A stretch of 64,000 nt of DNA from Orientallactaga sibirica (Eukaryota > Chordata > Mammalia > Rodentia > Dipodidae). The notes beneath the pieces are model-generated. The model had not been told where the DNA came from. It saw only the letters and a program-made list of their open reading frames with translations, and did not search any database. A program made the translations under genes and the position numbers. Below, one piece after another: positions 54,879 through 64,000 of the stretch. The DNA lies in contig JAEOAD010000048.1 in NCBI GenBank assembly GCA_036365145.1, positions 17,553,001-17,617,000 of the forward strand. Reading direction: 5' to 3'. Numbering within the stretch: position 1 is the stretch's first letter; the number at the start of each line of letters is the position of its first letter.

Positions 54879-55468
54879 ACCTTGGTCCTTCAGCCTCCCC
54901 TTCCCCCTCTGTCTACAGAAGTGGTCTTCTCGTCCTTTCCTGAGAGTGCTGGGGCTCCGCATCTCAAATGGATTCAGAGGCTTCAAGGATGACAAATCTC
55001 TTACAAGTCAGTATCTTCTCAAGATTTGCCTTTATATCTTCTGCTGGCCACTAAAATAATAAACCAGATCAAATTTCAGCAGGGTACAATGGACCCTGCT
55101 GAAAGCACTGGCCCCTTTAAGAGAAGAGAAGCGTATTGACCAGGGACATAACCAACAAGAGCCCACAGGAATATGGAGAGCTTGCTAGAAGTTGATCTTG
55201 AGGGCATGGAACCAAGGGTGAGTGGAGAAAGAGCAAATAATATAAGGCTACATAAAGAATTTAACATTGTGTCAAAGAACTATGAGCCAGGCCTAATGAC
55301 TTCTGAATGGCTCCAGAATCTTGTGGATGGGATGTCCTACCAGAAGCAACATGCTGCACGCAGCTTCTTAGAGTGTTAGATGAAGGACTCTCATTTTGGA
55401 GAAGTGGTCATGTGATTAATGGAGTGCTGATATAAGATCTGAGTTCACTACTTGTGACCGTTTTCCTT
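54879..55468. other. Unrecognised sequence
   Basis: Possibly internal sequence of a MaLR element; not identifiable by eye. No exon supported. Confidence 0.35.
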
Positions 55469-55484
55469 AAAAAGGTTCAAAGGA

Positions 55485-55709
55485 GGGCTGGAGAGATGGC
55501 TTAGCAGTTAAGGCGGCTGTCTGCAAAGCCTAAAAAACACCCATTCAAATCTCCAGGTCCCGTGTTTAGCCATAAGCAAAAGTGACGCAAGCCCACAATG
55601 CCACACATGCACACAAGGGGGCGTACGTGTCTGGAGTTCGTTCACAGTGACTGAGAGGTCCTGGCACACCCATTCTCTATCTGTCTCTTCTCTCTGTCTG
55701 TTTCACATT
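55485..55709 (+). mobile_element. DIP-like SINE, subfamily A
   Basis: Head GGGCTGGAGAGATGGCTTAG, A body, short A end. Near-perfect 16-bp duplication AAAAAGGTTCAAAGGA/AAAAAGGTTCAGAGGA (55469, 55710). Confidence 0.9.
55608..55625 (+). promoter_or_regulatory. CTCF-like motif in SINE (+), weakened
   Basis: TGCACACAAGGGGGCGTA; the second C of the core CCA is changed to A, giving ACA. Confidence 0.3.
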
Positions 55710-55725
55710 TAAAAAAAGGTTCAGA

Positions 55726-55904
55726 GGAAAATTCCTTCACCCAGGAATCTGAAAGGAAATGAGGGGGAATAGCCACTAAAAAGGTCAGTGATGGATGCAA
55801 TTCTCCAGTTCTGTGACAGTAAATCTGCTCTGGAGCTGAGTATCATGTCACTACTAAGAGCAAAAGGATTCTGGAACAGCAAAGGACATACAATGACACT
55901 CGAT

Positions 55905-55952
<48 letters not shown>

Positions 55953-56597
55953 GCGTGTGTACATTTGGAGAAAGAGATTAATCAAGAATGGATAAAAATG
56001 AGCAGAAACTAGAGATTAACCACACCAATGGGCAATTATATGTCATATCACTTCTCAAGCCCTTAACCTTCAAAGACCCTGCATGTGACATAAAGAACAG
56101 CAATTACCCAGATCTGAGTAGCAGTGAATTAGCCAAAATGTGCCTCTTTGGAGCACCAGTGAAAATGGCACCAGAGGACTCAAAGCACAGTCACCCCAAT
56201 AGAGAAAACGTGGAGAGGTGCACAAAATGAAGGGGATCTCTATTTTAAGGGGTCCAGTAGGCCCATAACCCACCAGATGATCAGTCCCCCAGTTCCCAAA
56301 CGTGTAATAAGGACTTAACAGCTAATTTGGGAGGAAGGGATAAGTGACAGCCCCTGAACCTCTAACTTAGGGACTTCTAACACCACAGTGACATTTGGAG
56401 GTGGCTCTGAACGTCAAGTCTAACCACCTACTCTGCATATAGAGGGAAATAGTCCAATATAAAGATATATGTGCATTCCTGGGCAGTGTGAATTGTCATT
56501 CGTCTTGCTAATTGGTCACCCTCAGAAGAACAAGTTTGGGGAGTTGGGAGCAAAGAGATTTTTGTGGATATGTGGATAGAATTATGGGAAACAAAGG
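55726..56597. other. Unrecognised sequence with (GT)n
   Basis: Not assigned. It contains (GT)n at 55910-55951. An old LTR-element interior is possible. Confidence 0.35.
55910..55951 (+). repeat. (GT)n microsatellite
   Basis: About 21 GT units. Confidence 0.95.
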
Positions 56598-56604
56598 TGT
56601 AGGG

Positions 56605-56818
56605 TTTTTAAATTTTTTTAATTATTTTTATGTATTTATTTGAGAAAGAGAAAGACACAGGGAGAGAGAGAGAATGGGCACACCAGGGCCTCCAGCCATT
56701 GCAAATGAACTACAAATGCATGTGCCACCTTGTGCATCTGGCTTACATGAGTCCTGGGGAATCAAACCAAGATCCTTCCTTGGGCTTTGCAGGCAAGCAC
56801 CTTAACTGCTAAGCCCTG
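56605..56818 (-). mobile_element. DIP-like SINE, subfamily B, minus strand, head truncated
   Basis: TTTTTATGTATTTATTTGAG tail and B body; it ends AACTGCTAAGCCC, lacking the CATCTCTCCAGCC head end. Confidence 0.82.
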
Positions 56819-57589
56819 GTGTGGGATTTTGTGTTCCAGGACAAGGCACCATGAGCAACCACTACAAGGCAGACATTAAGCAGCCAGCAATGGAGCTCTT
56901 GCGCTGGAGTTATGGAGGGGACCGACTCATCAGCCTTCCCTGTAGCTGGACCATAAACATGCAGGTCATCCTCAAGTTGAAGCATAAGTCAAGGTATTGT
57001 TGTGGCAAGTTAGCTATATCCAACTTTCCACCCCGGAAAGAGCAATGAGTCACCCTGTGAGGGATGAGGACGTGTTCATGACAAAGACTTTGTTTTTGTC
57101 TATCCATGTCCCTCCCAACTATGACCACTCTACAAAGCAGTGAAGGGTTTAATTTTGAATTGCACATAGCATTGCCTCACACCAAGTCACTCACCTCATG
57201 ATACCTTATGTCACCTTATGACAAAGGCACACACAGGCCCCGGGAGCCTGGCATGAATTCTGTCACCCAAATGCTGCCAGCTTGAGATGGTAACATGAAG
57301 AACACACTCTGAACGCCCTTGATACAGGGCACATCTCTACTCTAAGACCACTGTACAGTGCTCTGTCCTCTGTAGATAAAATATACGGACTTTACACTGA
57401 ATTACCCATGGTCCTGCTATCCATTGCTCTTGATGATCTCCCGTCACATCTCTCAACGTCAGAGGTCTTGTTTCCCTAAGGGACGTGGCCAGCAATGGAC
57501 ACAGTAAAAGTCCCACCATATTAAAGTGAAGCTCATTTGGGGCTCACCAAACTAGAAGACCATGGGGAAGGGGCAGGAGTTACCATACT
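56819..57589. other. Unrecognised sequence
   Basis: Nothing assigned. The short frame 56821-57048 has no family similarity that I recognise. Confidence 0.35.
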
Positions 57590-57862
57590 GGAAGTCTCCA
57601 TGTTATTGGTACTTTTTACAGCACTTGGACCTGACAGAAGCAACTTAAGAGGACAGTATTTATTGGTTTCCGCAGGTTTAGTCCACGGTTTCTTGGCTCC
57701 TTGCACTTGGGAAGAACATCAGGAAACACAGGAATGTAGTAGAGGCTACTCTTCCTTTCTGGGAGGACAGAAAATAGAGAAAAAGACAACACAGAAGGGG
57801 TCAGGGCAACAGATCACCTCAAGGATGTAGCCTAGTAACCTATCTCCTTCAAAAGTCCCACT

Positions 57863-58115
57863 TTTTACCTTTTTATTTTTATTTATTTATTTTTTATTTT
57901 AGAGTGTGAGAGATAGAAAGAGAGAGAGAGACTTGGCACACCAGGACCTCAGCCACTGCACTGGAACTCCAGACGCTTGCACCACCTAGTGGGCATGTGT
58001 GACCTTGCACTTGCCTCCCCTTTGTGCATCTGGCTTACGTGGGATCTGAACAGTCAAACATGGGCACTTAGGCTTTGCAGGCAAGCACCTTAACTACTAA
58101 GCCATCTCTCCAGCC
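57863..58115 (-). mobile_element. DIP-like SINE, subfamily C, minus strand
   Basis: ATTTATTTATTTTTTATTTT tail, GCACCACCTAGTGGGCATG and CCTTGCACTTGCCTC (the C-specific parts in reverse), and CCATCTCTCCAGCC head. Confidence 0.87.
57978..57995 (-). promoter_or_regulatory. CTCF-like motif in SINE (-)
   Basis: The reverse complement reads TGCCCACTAGGTGGTGCA, identical to 43558-43575. Confidence 0.45.
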
Positions 58116-58240
58116 CCCACTTGTTTTTTTTTTTTTTTTTTTTTTTTACCTTTTACTGCCTCCCAATCATGCCATCATATGATGGACCCATCAAGGAATG
58201 AATCCACTGATTATACAAGAGCCCTCAGGAGCGAATTGTC

Positions 58241-58370
58241 TCTGGAAACTCCCTCATAGAAATACTCAGAGATGGGCTTTACTTAGGCACCTTACCTAGG
58301 CATATCTTAATCCAATTAAGCCAACAATCAGGGTTAACCATCACAGAACATTAGAAAACTAAGGTTAAAG
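58241..58370 (-). mobile_element. URR1-like repeat, 5' part, minus strand
   Basis: The reverse complement reads TGTGATGGTTAACCCTGATT, TGGCTTAATTGGATTAAG and ATGCCTAGG, the start of the family at 17.1 kb. Confidence 0.5.
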
Positions 58371-58468
58371 CTTTACAAACAGACCAAGGAAAATATACAT
58401 GGAACCGAAGGGACCCAAGGAACCCATTGGGAAGTCACTTGGTACCCATATGTGGTCATTAAAAATGA

Positions 58469-58695
58469 GGGCTGGAGAGATGGCTTAGCGGTTAAGGCAC
58501 ATGCAAAGCCTAAGGACCCCGGTTCGATTCTCCAGGTTCCACATTCTCCAGGTCCCATGTAAGCCAGATGCACAAGGGGGCGAATGCATCTGGAGTTCGT
58601 TTGCAGAGGCTAGAGGCTCTGGCGCACCTATTCTCACCCTCCCTCTCTCTCTTTCCCTCTCTCTGTCTCTAATAAATAAATAAATAAAAATTTTA
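58469..58695 (+). mobile_element. DIP-like SINE, subfamily B
   Basis: Good A box region (TGGCTTAGCGG) and GGTTCGATTCTCC B box. CATTCTCCAGGT is partly duplicated near 58540. CACAAGGGGGCGAATG is present. AATAAATAAATAAATAAAAA tail. Confidence 0.87.
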
Positions 58696-59271
58696 AAAAA
58701 ATTTTTAAATGAAAGTTATAGCAACCATAGCCTGAAAGGATGTGAGACACCTCCTCCTGAAAAGCCGCCACGACCCCCAGAGTGTGACCTAGAAGAGGAG
58801 GCTGAGGAAGGAGGCCTGAGTATTTATTGTGACCAACTACAGCAGGGGCCATGATAGTTTTCCTCCTTACCCTCTTGTAAGGTTTTTGCCAGAAATTGTA
58901 GGCCATCATTCCCTGAATAAATCTACGCCAGGGTAGAATGGGGTGAAGGGAGCTGAGAGCAGTGGATAATGCTCAGCTCCACCCAAACTCCTTCCACTAT
59001 CTTTGGGGGCCCATCCTGCATCTCTTGGTCTGAAGCCAGGACAATGCTAAGATTCCAAAACTCCCTGTGGGAGGCGTGAGACACCCCTACACACTCCCCT
59101 GAGTCTGCACCTTGCTGGCTTCCTTGCTTCCCTTCCTCACTTGCTCATCAGCCTCTTTGGAAGCACCCAGCCCTCATCCGAGGCTTTTCCTGCAGACCCA
59201 CTATAAGAAGCATCTTTGTCCTATTTTGTTTGCTTGTTTGTTTCTCACTGTTAAGAAGAGAGCATTTCTTT
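58696..59271. other. Unique sequence
   Basis: No feature recognised. Confidence 0.4.
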
Positions 59272-59489
59272 TTCTTAATATTTTATTTTTCTTTATTTGA
59301 AAGAGAGAAACATGCAAGGAGAGAGAGAGAAAGAGAGAATGGATGCACCAGGGCCTCCAGCCACTGCTAATGAACTCCAGATGCATGTGCCCCCTTGTGC
59401 TTCTGGCTTAAGTGGGTCCTGGGGAATCGAACCTAGGTCCTTTGGCTTTGTCGGCAAGTGCCTTAACCACTAAGCCATTTCTCCAGCCC
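59272..59489 (-). mobile_element. DIP-like SINE, subfamily B, minus strand
   Basis: TATTTTATTTTTCTTTATTT tail, B body, CCATTTCTCCAGCCC head. Confidence 0.87.
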
Positions 59490-59945
59490 AGGAGAGAGAG
59501 TTTCTGAGGAGACAGAGAGTAAACAGTAACAGTCCATGGAATGAAGGCTCCAGGGTCAGCTGCTGATCAGAGAAATGCTCCAAAGGCTAGGGTGTCCTCC
59601 ACCTGAATGATATACATTCCCACGTAGGTGCTATAAAATCCCAGGACACATCATAAATCTAGGAAGACATTGCAAGGCCCAGCTAATCTCAGAAGCTTGC
59701 TAACCCAAGGGTTCTCTCACTGCCTCTTCACTTTCACCTGAGGCAAGAGTTGAGGACAAACCAAGCAGTGATCCCACCTCAGCTAGAGGGAGCAGCGGAA
59801 GGCCCAGGTATAATGAAGGGAGTACAGGAGGCCCAGATAGAGTTGCCTGGGGGAACAGTGGCAATGTCTCAGGGAGGAAACCAGGAAGACACAAAGAAAG
59901 AAGAGGAGCCCCACACAGCCCTACAGAGACGTGGCTCAGGGAACT
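59490..59945. other. Unique sequence
   Basis: No feature recognised. Confidence 0.4.
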
Positions 59946-60088
59946 GAAGAAAACCACCATAATTGCTTGAAATGAGGGAAAATTTTAATAAGAACATGAA
60001 TGCAGCATAATTGAAATTCAAACATGCGATTTAAAAACTACAGAATGAGATCAAAGAAATTAGAAACTTTGGGAAACAAAAGCTTCCT

Positions 60089-60301
60089 TGGGCTGGAGAG
60101 ATAGCTTAGTGGTTAAACACTGGCCTGTGAAGCCTAAGGACCTCGGTTCGAGGCTCGATTCCCCAGGACCCACGTAAGCCAGATGCAGGAGGGGCTCATG
60201 CATCTGGAGTTCGTTTGCAGTGGCTGGAGGTCCTGGCATGCCCATTCTCTATCTATCTGCCTCTTTCTCTGTCTGTTGCTCTCGAATAAATAAATAAAAA
60301 T
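60089..60301 (+). mobile_element. DIP-like SINE, subfamily B
   Basis: The B-box area is doubled (GGTTCGAGGCTCGATTCCCC). Perfect 15-bp target duplication AAACAAAAGCTTCCT (60074-60088, 60302-60316). Confidence 0.93.
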
Positions 60302-60377
60302 AAACAAAAGCTTCCTATGGGAGGTGCTGAGACCATCCCTAGGGACAAAATGAGACACTTTTAAAAATCTGATTACT

Positions 60378-60545
60378 CGGGCTGGAGAGATGGCTTAGCG
60401 GTTAAACGCTTGCCTATGAAACCTAAGGACCCCGGTTCGAGGCTCGATTCTGAGAGGGGGTGCATGTATCTGGAGTTTATTTGCAAAATCTGATTATCTC
60501 TCTCTCTCTCTCAAATAAATAAATAAATAATAAAATATTTAAAAA
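60378..60545 (+). mobile_element. DIP-like SINE, internally deleted, with an internal target copy
   Basis: The body is shortened twice. The 15-bp duplication AAAAATCTGATTACT (60363-60377, 60546-60560) bounds it, and AAAATCTGATTA appears a third time inside (60485-60496) where the GTGGCTGGAGGCCC segment should be. Confidence 0.88.
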
Positions 60546-60640
60546 AAAAATCTGATTACTGGCATAGAGGAAGTGATGTAATTGACATAATAAAAAAAAA
60601 GAATGCATAGCAGAACAAAAGAAAAATTATTAAAGACTAA

Positions 60641-61140
60641 CTACAAAAAGACCGTTTATTTTAAGAATAACTGGTATCCCTAGAAGAAAGCCTTAAAATT
60701 GGGAAAATATGTATTCAGGGATATAATACAACAAATTTCCCCTGTATTGGAAAGAAATGCATAAACCTAGTGAAAAAACAAAACAAACGGATACAGTGTG
60801 TTTCTGAAAACTTTGATGTACTAAAGTCACAACACAAAAAGAACTCCCGTCAAGTTGGTAGACTTCATTTTTTAAAGCTTATCTAACTTCTTGCTCTTTT
60901 CTTTTCTCCTTCATAACATGCTCTTCCATTCTACTTTTCACTGGCTTAGCCTTGCTTCTCCTCTGTTTTCCTCTCTCCCAGTCCTCTCCATTTATCTCAT
61001 TTACTCACTACTTCCACATTCATTCAAAATACATTTTGACTTCATAGCACATTCCACAGTCTCTCCCCGTGTTCTGGTTTGTGGGTACTGGTGGTATACT
61101 GGTGGGATTTGATTAACTTTCAGTGTATTTCTGTAGCTTG
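60641..61140. other. Unassigned A/T- and pyrimidine-rich sequence
   Basis: Probably old retrotransposon sequence. No gene supported. Confidence 0.35.
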
Positions 61141-62040
61141 TATGGTTTGCTGCTACTGTGTCAGTGTGTCTTCTCCCCAGAGTGGTACTGTGCACGGAGC
61201 AAGAAGATCTGCCAAGACAACAAGAAGAGATTTCCAAACCATCAGATGTACAAACATCAGAAACACAAGAAATGTAAAAAAGCAAGGCAACATGACACCT
61301 CCAAAGATCATAAGGTTTTTAAAAAAATATTTTTTTTGAGAGAGAGAGAAAAGAAAGAGGCAGACGGTTAAGTACAGGCATGTCGGGACATCCTGTCACA
61401 CTGCAAATGAACTCCAGATGCATGTACCACTTTGTGCATCTGGCTTTATGTGAGTGTTCAGGAATCAAACCCAGCCATCAGGATTTGCAAGTAAGTACCA
61501 TGGAACTCTGAGCCACTCTCCAGCCTAAGGTCATAACTTTCCAACCACTGAATTAAGAGATCTGAAACAGGTAAAATATGAGATGAAGATTTCAAGAGTT
61601 TAACTCGTAAAAGTGAACAATGACCCCCCAAAACAGTACAATCAGATGGATTGCAAAGGAGAGGAAAATCAGCAGGGTAGAGAAAAAATGTCAGTAAAAA
61701 TGGATGAGAAAATCAGCAGTATGAATGAAAAGTCACCAATATGGAAAGAAAATTGGTATTTTGAAAATAAAAAATATAAATAGAAATTATAGAAATTAAA
61801 AACCCAGTGAAACAAATGAAAAACACAATGGAAAACATTACCAATGGATTCATCCAAACAGAAGAAAGAATGTCAAGGATGGAAGAGAAATCCCACATTC
61901 AAACATGAATTGGAGGGAAAAAAATCAAAAGAAAAAAAGAATGACCAGAAAGTCCAAGAATTCTGGAATATGATCAGGAGACAGGAGACCAAACCAAAGA
62001 ATCTAGGGGACAGAGAAGAAGGAATTTAAATAAAAACTAA
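61141..62040 (+). pseudogene. Decayed L1 ORF1 and 5' region
   Basis: GCCAAGACAACAAGAAGAGA and CAACATGACACCTCCAAAGA resemble the 5' part of old L1/HAL1. At about 61810-61900 one frame reads KNTMENITNGFIQTEERM, the conserved coiled-coil part of L1 ORF1p, an RNA-binding trimer needed for retrotransposition. Stops and frameshifts break the frame, and a SINE is inserted at 61320. Confidence 0.65.
61320..61526 (-). mobile_element. Diverged DIP-like SINE, minus strand
   Basis: ATATTTTTTTTGAGAGAGAG tail, TGCAAATGAACTCCAGATGC, TTTGTGCATCTGGCTTTATG, GCCACTCTCCAGCC head. Confidence 0.8.
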
Positions 62041-62042
62041 AG

Positions 62043-62262
62043 GCGGGCTGGAGAGATGGGTTAGCAGTTAAGGCATTTGCCTTCAAAGCCAAAGGATCCT
62101 AGTTCAATTCTCCAGGACCCACATAAGCCAGATGCATAAGGTGGCGCATACATCTGGAGTTGATTTGCAGTGGCTGGAGGCCCTAGCATGCCCATTTTCT
62201 CTCTCCTTTCTCTCTCTCTCTTTCTCTCAAATAAATAAATAAAATATATCTAAAAAAAAAAA
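62043..62262 (+). mobile_element. DIP-like SINE, subfamily B
   Basis: GGGCTGGAGAGATGGGTTAG head, AGTTCAATTCTCC B box, AAATAAATAAATAAAATATA tail. Confidence 0.87.
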
Positions 62263-62734
62263 ACGCATGATTTATTTAGTGAAAATCTAAGCAAAATCTC
62301 CCCATCTTTAGAGAAGTCATCCAAACTAAAAATCAACTAAGAAACTTCACAATTAAATTACAGTAGGGTAAATGGACCTAACTGATATATACAGAATGTT
62401 TCATCCAAAAGAAACAGGATGCACAAGCTTCTCAGTAGCCCATGGAACCTTCTCTAAAATGAACCACATTCTAGGTCACAGAGAAAGACTTATCTACAAA
62501 AAAGCTGAAACTGCCTCTTGCACCTTATCAGATCACAATAGAATAAAACTAGAAATCAATAGCAGGAGAAACCACACAAGTACACAAAGAATGAAAACTA
62601 CACTGTTAAGTGATCAGTGAGTCATTGAAAAGATCAGAGAGGAAATCTTTTAAAAATCATATAATTGAATGACAATAAAAGCACAACTTACCAGAACCTC
62701 TGTTATACAACAGAAAATTTATATCTATGAAGTC

Positions 62735-62752
62735 TGTATTGGTTAAGTTTTT

Positions 62753-62791
<39 letters not shown>

Positions 62792-63312
62792 TTTGAGAGA
62801 GAGAAAGAGAGACAGATAGAGAGAGAATGGGTTGCCAGGGCCTCCAGCCACTGCAAACAAACTCCAGAAGCATTCACCACCTTGTGCATCTGGCTTACAT
62901 GGGTCCTAGGGAATCAAACTGACATCCTTTGGCTTTGCAGGCAAGTGCCTTAACTGCTAAGCCATCTCTCCAGCCCTTAGTTACATTTTAATTCCTAGCA
63001 CAAAATACTTGACCAGAATCAGGTTGTGGATGGCAAGGGTTTATTTCCAGCTTCCAGTTTCAAGGGGAAGTTTCTTTCATGGTGGGGAAAGGAACAGGGT
63101 ATCACATCTTCACCCCAGCAGGGAAGAAGCAAGAATGCGCTGATGGAGGCAAGCGGGGCTGGGCTATAGCATCCCCAGACCTGCACCCAGCGACACACTT
63201 CCTCCAGCAAGCTTCCTCCTCCCAAAGGTTCCACATCCTTCCCGTACAGTGCCAACTGGAGATTATTCAAACACATGAGACTATGGGGAACATTTGACAT
63301 TCAAACTACCAA
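62735..63312 (-). mobile_element. MaLR-type LTR, minus strand, nested in L1
   Basis: GTATTGGTTAAG, then after the SINE TTAGTTACATTTTAATTCCT, TACTTGACCAGAATCAGG, GGAAGAAGCAAGAATGCGC and ACATGAGACTATGGGGAAC. It parallels 7255-7884 and splits the L1 ORF2 relic. Confidence 0.7.
62748..62976 (-). mobile_element. DIP-like SINE, subfamily B, minus strand
   Basis: A long (TTTA)n tail (62749-62795), B body, CCATCTCTCCAGCCC head. TTGGTTAAGTTTT and TTAGTTACATTTT flank it. Confidence 0.88.
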
Positions 63313-63344
63313 AAGATTTACATTAAAATATCAGAGAGATCTCA

Positions 63345-63513
63345 GCCGGGCATGATGGCACATGCCTTTAATGCCAGCACTCAGGAGGCAGAGGTAGGAG
63401 GATCACTGGGAATTTGAAGCCACCCTGAGACTACAGAGTGAATTCCAGGTCAGCTGAGCTAGAGTGAGACCCTACCTTGAAAAAACAACAACAACAAAAC
63501 AAAAAAAAAAAAA
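63345..63513 (+). mobile_element. B1 SINE
   Basis: GCCGGGCATGATGGCACATG start, B1 body with one base missing in AGGTCAGCTGAG, AACAACAACAAAAC tail. Target duplication AGAGATCTCA (63335-63344, 63515-63524). Confidence 0.93.
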
Positions 63514-64000
63514 TAGAGATCTCAAATAAGTGACTTAACTATGTAACTCTAGGTCTTTAAAAAATTAAAAAAAAAAAAAAAAATTTAAAAAAGAACAAGT
63601 CAAACCTCAAAGAAGTAGTAGGTGGCCAAGGCAGAAATAAACACTCAAATAACAATAAATATGTAGAATCAATCAAATGTAACGTTATTTACTTGAAAAG
63701 ATACACACAAGATTGATTGACAAACTTCTAGCCAATTAAATCAAAGGAAAGGAAGAGTCAAATAAACAAAATTGGAGATGAAAAAGGTAATGTTACAATA
63801 GAGTCTAAACAACTCCAGAAGATCATCAAGGAATATTGCGAAAACCACTGTTCTAAGAAAAACTAGAAAATGTAGAAGGAGTAAAAATTCCTAAATACAT
63901 ATGACCTACCAAAATTAAATCAAGATGATATAAACAACTTAAACAGATCACAGCAAGCGATTCCATTAAAGAAATAAGAAAAGGTCTCCCCACAAAGAAA

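Larger units (their letters stand above)
57590..58240 (-). mobile_element. MaLR-type LTR, minus strand, with nested SINE
   Basis: GGACAGTATTTATTGGTTTC, CACTTGGGAAGAACATC, AGTAACCTATCTCCTTCAAA and, after the SINE and poly(T), ACTGCCTCCCAATCATGCCA follow reversed MaLR layout. Confidence 0.55.
59946..60640 (+). mobile_element. Decayed L1-like sequence, probably upstream part
   Basis: A-rich plus strand with GAAAATTTTAATAAGAACAT, CAGAATGAGATCAAAG and GTGCTGAGACCATCCC, resembling the coiled-coil-coding and 5' regions of old L1/HAL1. Two SINEs are nested. Family membership is inferred. Confidence 0.45.
62265..64000 (+). pseudogene. Decayed L1 ORF2 (endonuclease onward), open at the window end
   Basis: Frame 62372-62620 contains the end of the APE-type endonuclease domain. 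HGTFSKMNHILGH is followed by the catalytic Ser-Asp-His triplet at 62528-62536. Upstream endonuclease sequence is degraded. After nested SINE, LTR and B1, the text from about 63590 continues as the linker before the reverse transcriptase (GACAAACTTCTAGCC, AAGGTCTCCCCACAAAGAAA). Many stops and indels make it inactive. Confidence 0.8.

Noticed and set aside
62372..62620. 82-codon frame as a host gene
   Set aside because: It is the end of an L1 ORF2 endonuclease domain in a decayed element.

Overview
This window is mammalian, almost certainly rodent, non-coding DNA (intergenic or deep intronic). I found no protein-coding exon, RNA gene, CRISPR array or prokaryotic-type operon that I can support. 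Every open reading frame longer than about 100 residues falls in a SINE, a simple-repeat array, a decayed LTR/LINE or plain unique sequence without family similarity or splice structure.

Organism. B1 (7SL-derived), B4 and ID elements place the window in the mouse-related rodent clade. The dominant repeat, more than 40 copies, is a tRNA-derived SINE of the B2 superfamily. It begins GGCTGGAGAGATGGCTTAGC and ends in a CT-rich tract plus AAATAAATAAA or poly(A). This best fits the DIP-type SINE of jerboas and relatives (Dipodidae, e.g. Jaculus). That species assignment is from memory of the family, not from a search. I call these copies 'DIP-like' and recognise three layouts. Subfamily A carries a GACCACAAGGGGGCGC module, a GGTTCCAATC B-box region and a poly(A) end. 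Subfamily B carries CACAAGGTGGCGCATG, a canonical GGTTCGATTCC B box and an (AATAAA)n end. Subfamily C carries CCCACTAGGTGGTGC and a GTGAGGCAAGTGCAAGG insert.

Layout. 1-9.5 kb: MaLR-type LTR relics with nested DIP-like SINEs, including an inverted ~180 bp duplication (source near 3473-3653, copy near 4814-4993). 9.5-17 kb: two B1s, a large GAAA array, then mostly unique sequence with L2/MIR traces. 17-23 kb: an old L1 3' end and a SINE cluster including mosaic and variant SINEs. 23-33 kb: mixed MaLR LTRs, B1, B4 and SINEs. 33-38 kb: the longest repeat-poor stretch, with AT-motif-rich blocks resembling conserved non-coding elements. 38-40 kb: two B4s, a tandemly duplicated ID element and a B4/L1/SINE nest. 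40-48 kb: MaLR LTRs, L2, SINEs. 49-51 kb: an old minus-strand L1, then a solo class II ERV LTR with a perfect 6-bp target duplication. 51.5-58.5 kb: unique blocks, SINEs, a SINE-seeded GAAA array and MaLR relics. 59.9-64 kb: decayed plus-strand L1 (ORF1 then ORF2 endonuclease and beyond) broken up by later SINE and LTR insertions and running off the window end.

Most notable: many of the DIP-like SINEs (subfamilies A and C) carry a near-consensus CTCF-binding motif in both orientations. They may act as dispersed chromatin-boundary seeds, as B2 SINEs do in mouse and rat. All repeat calls rest on reading the sequence and on target-site duplications seen by eye; no alignment or database search was run.
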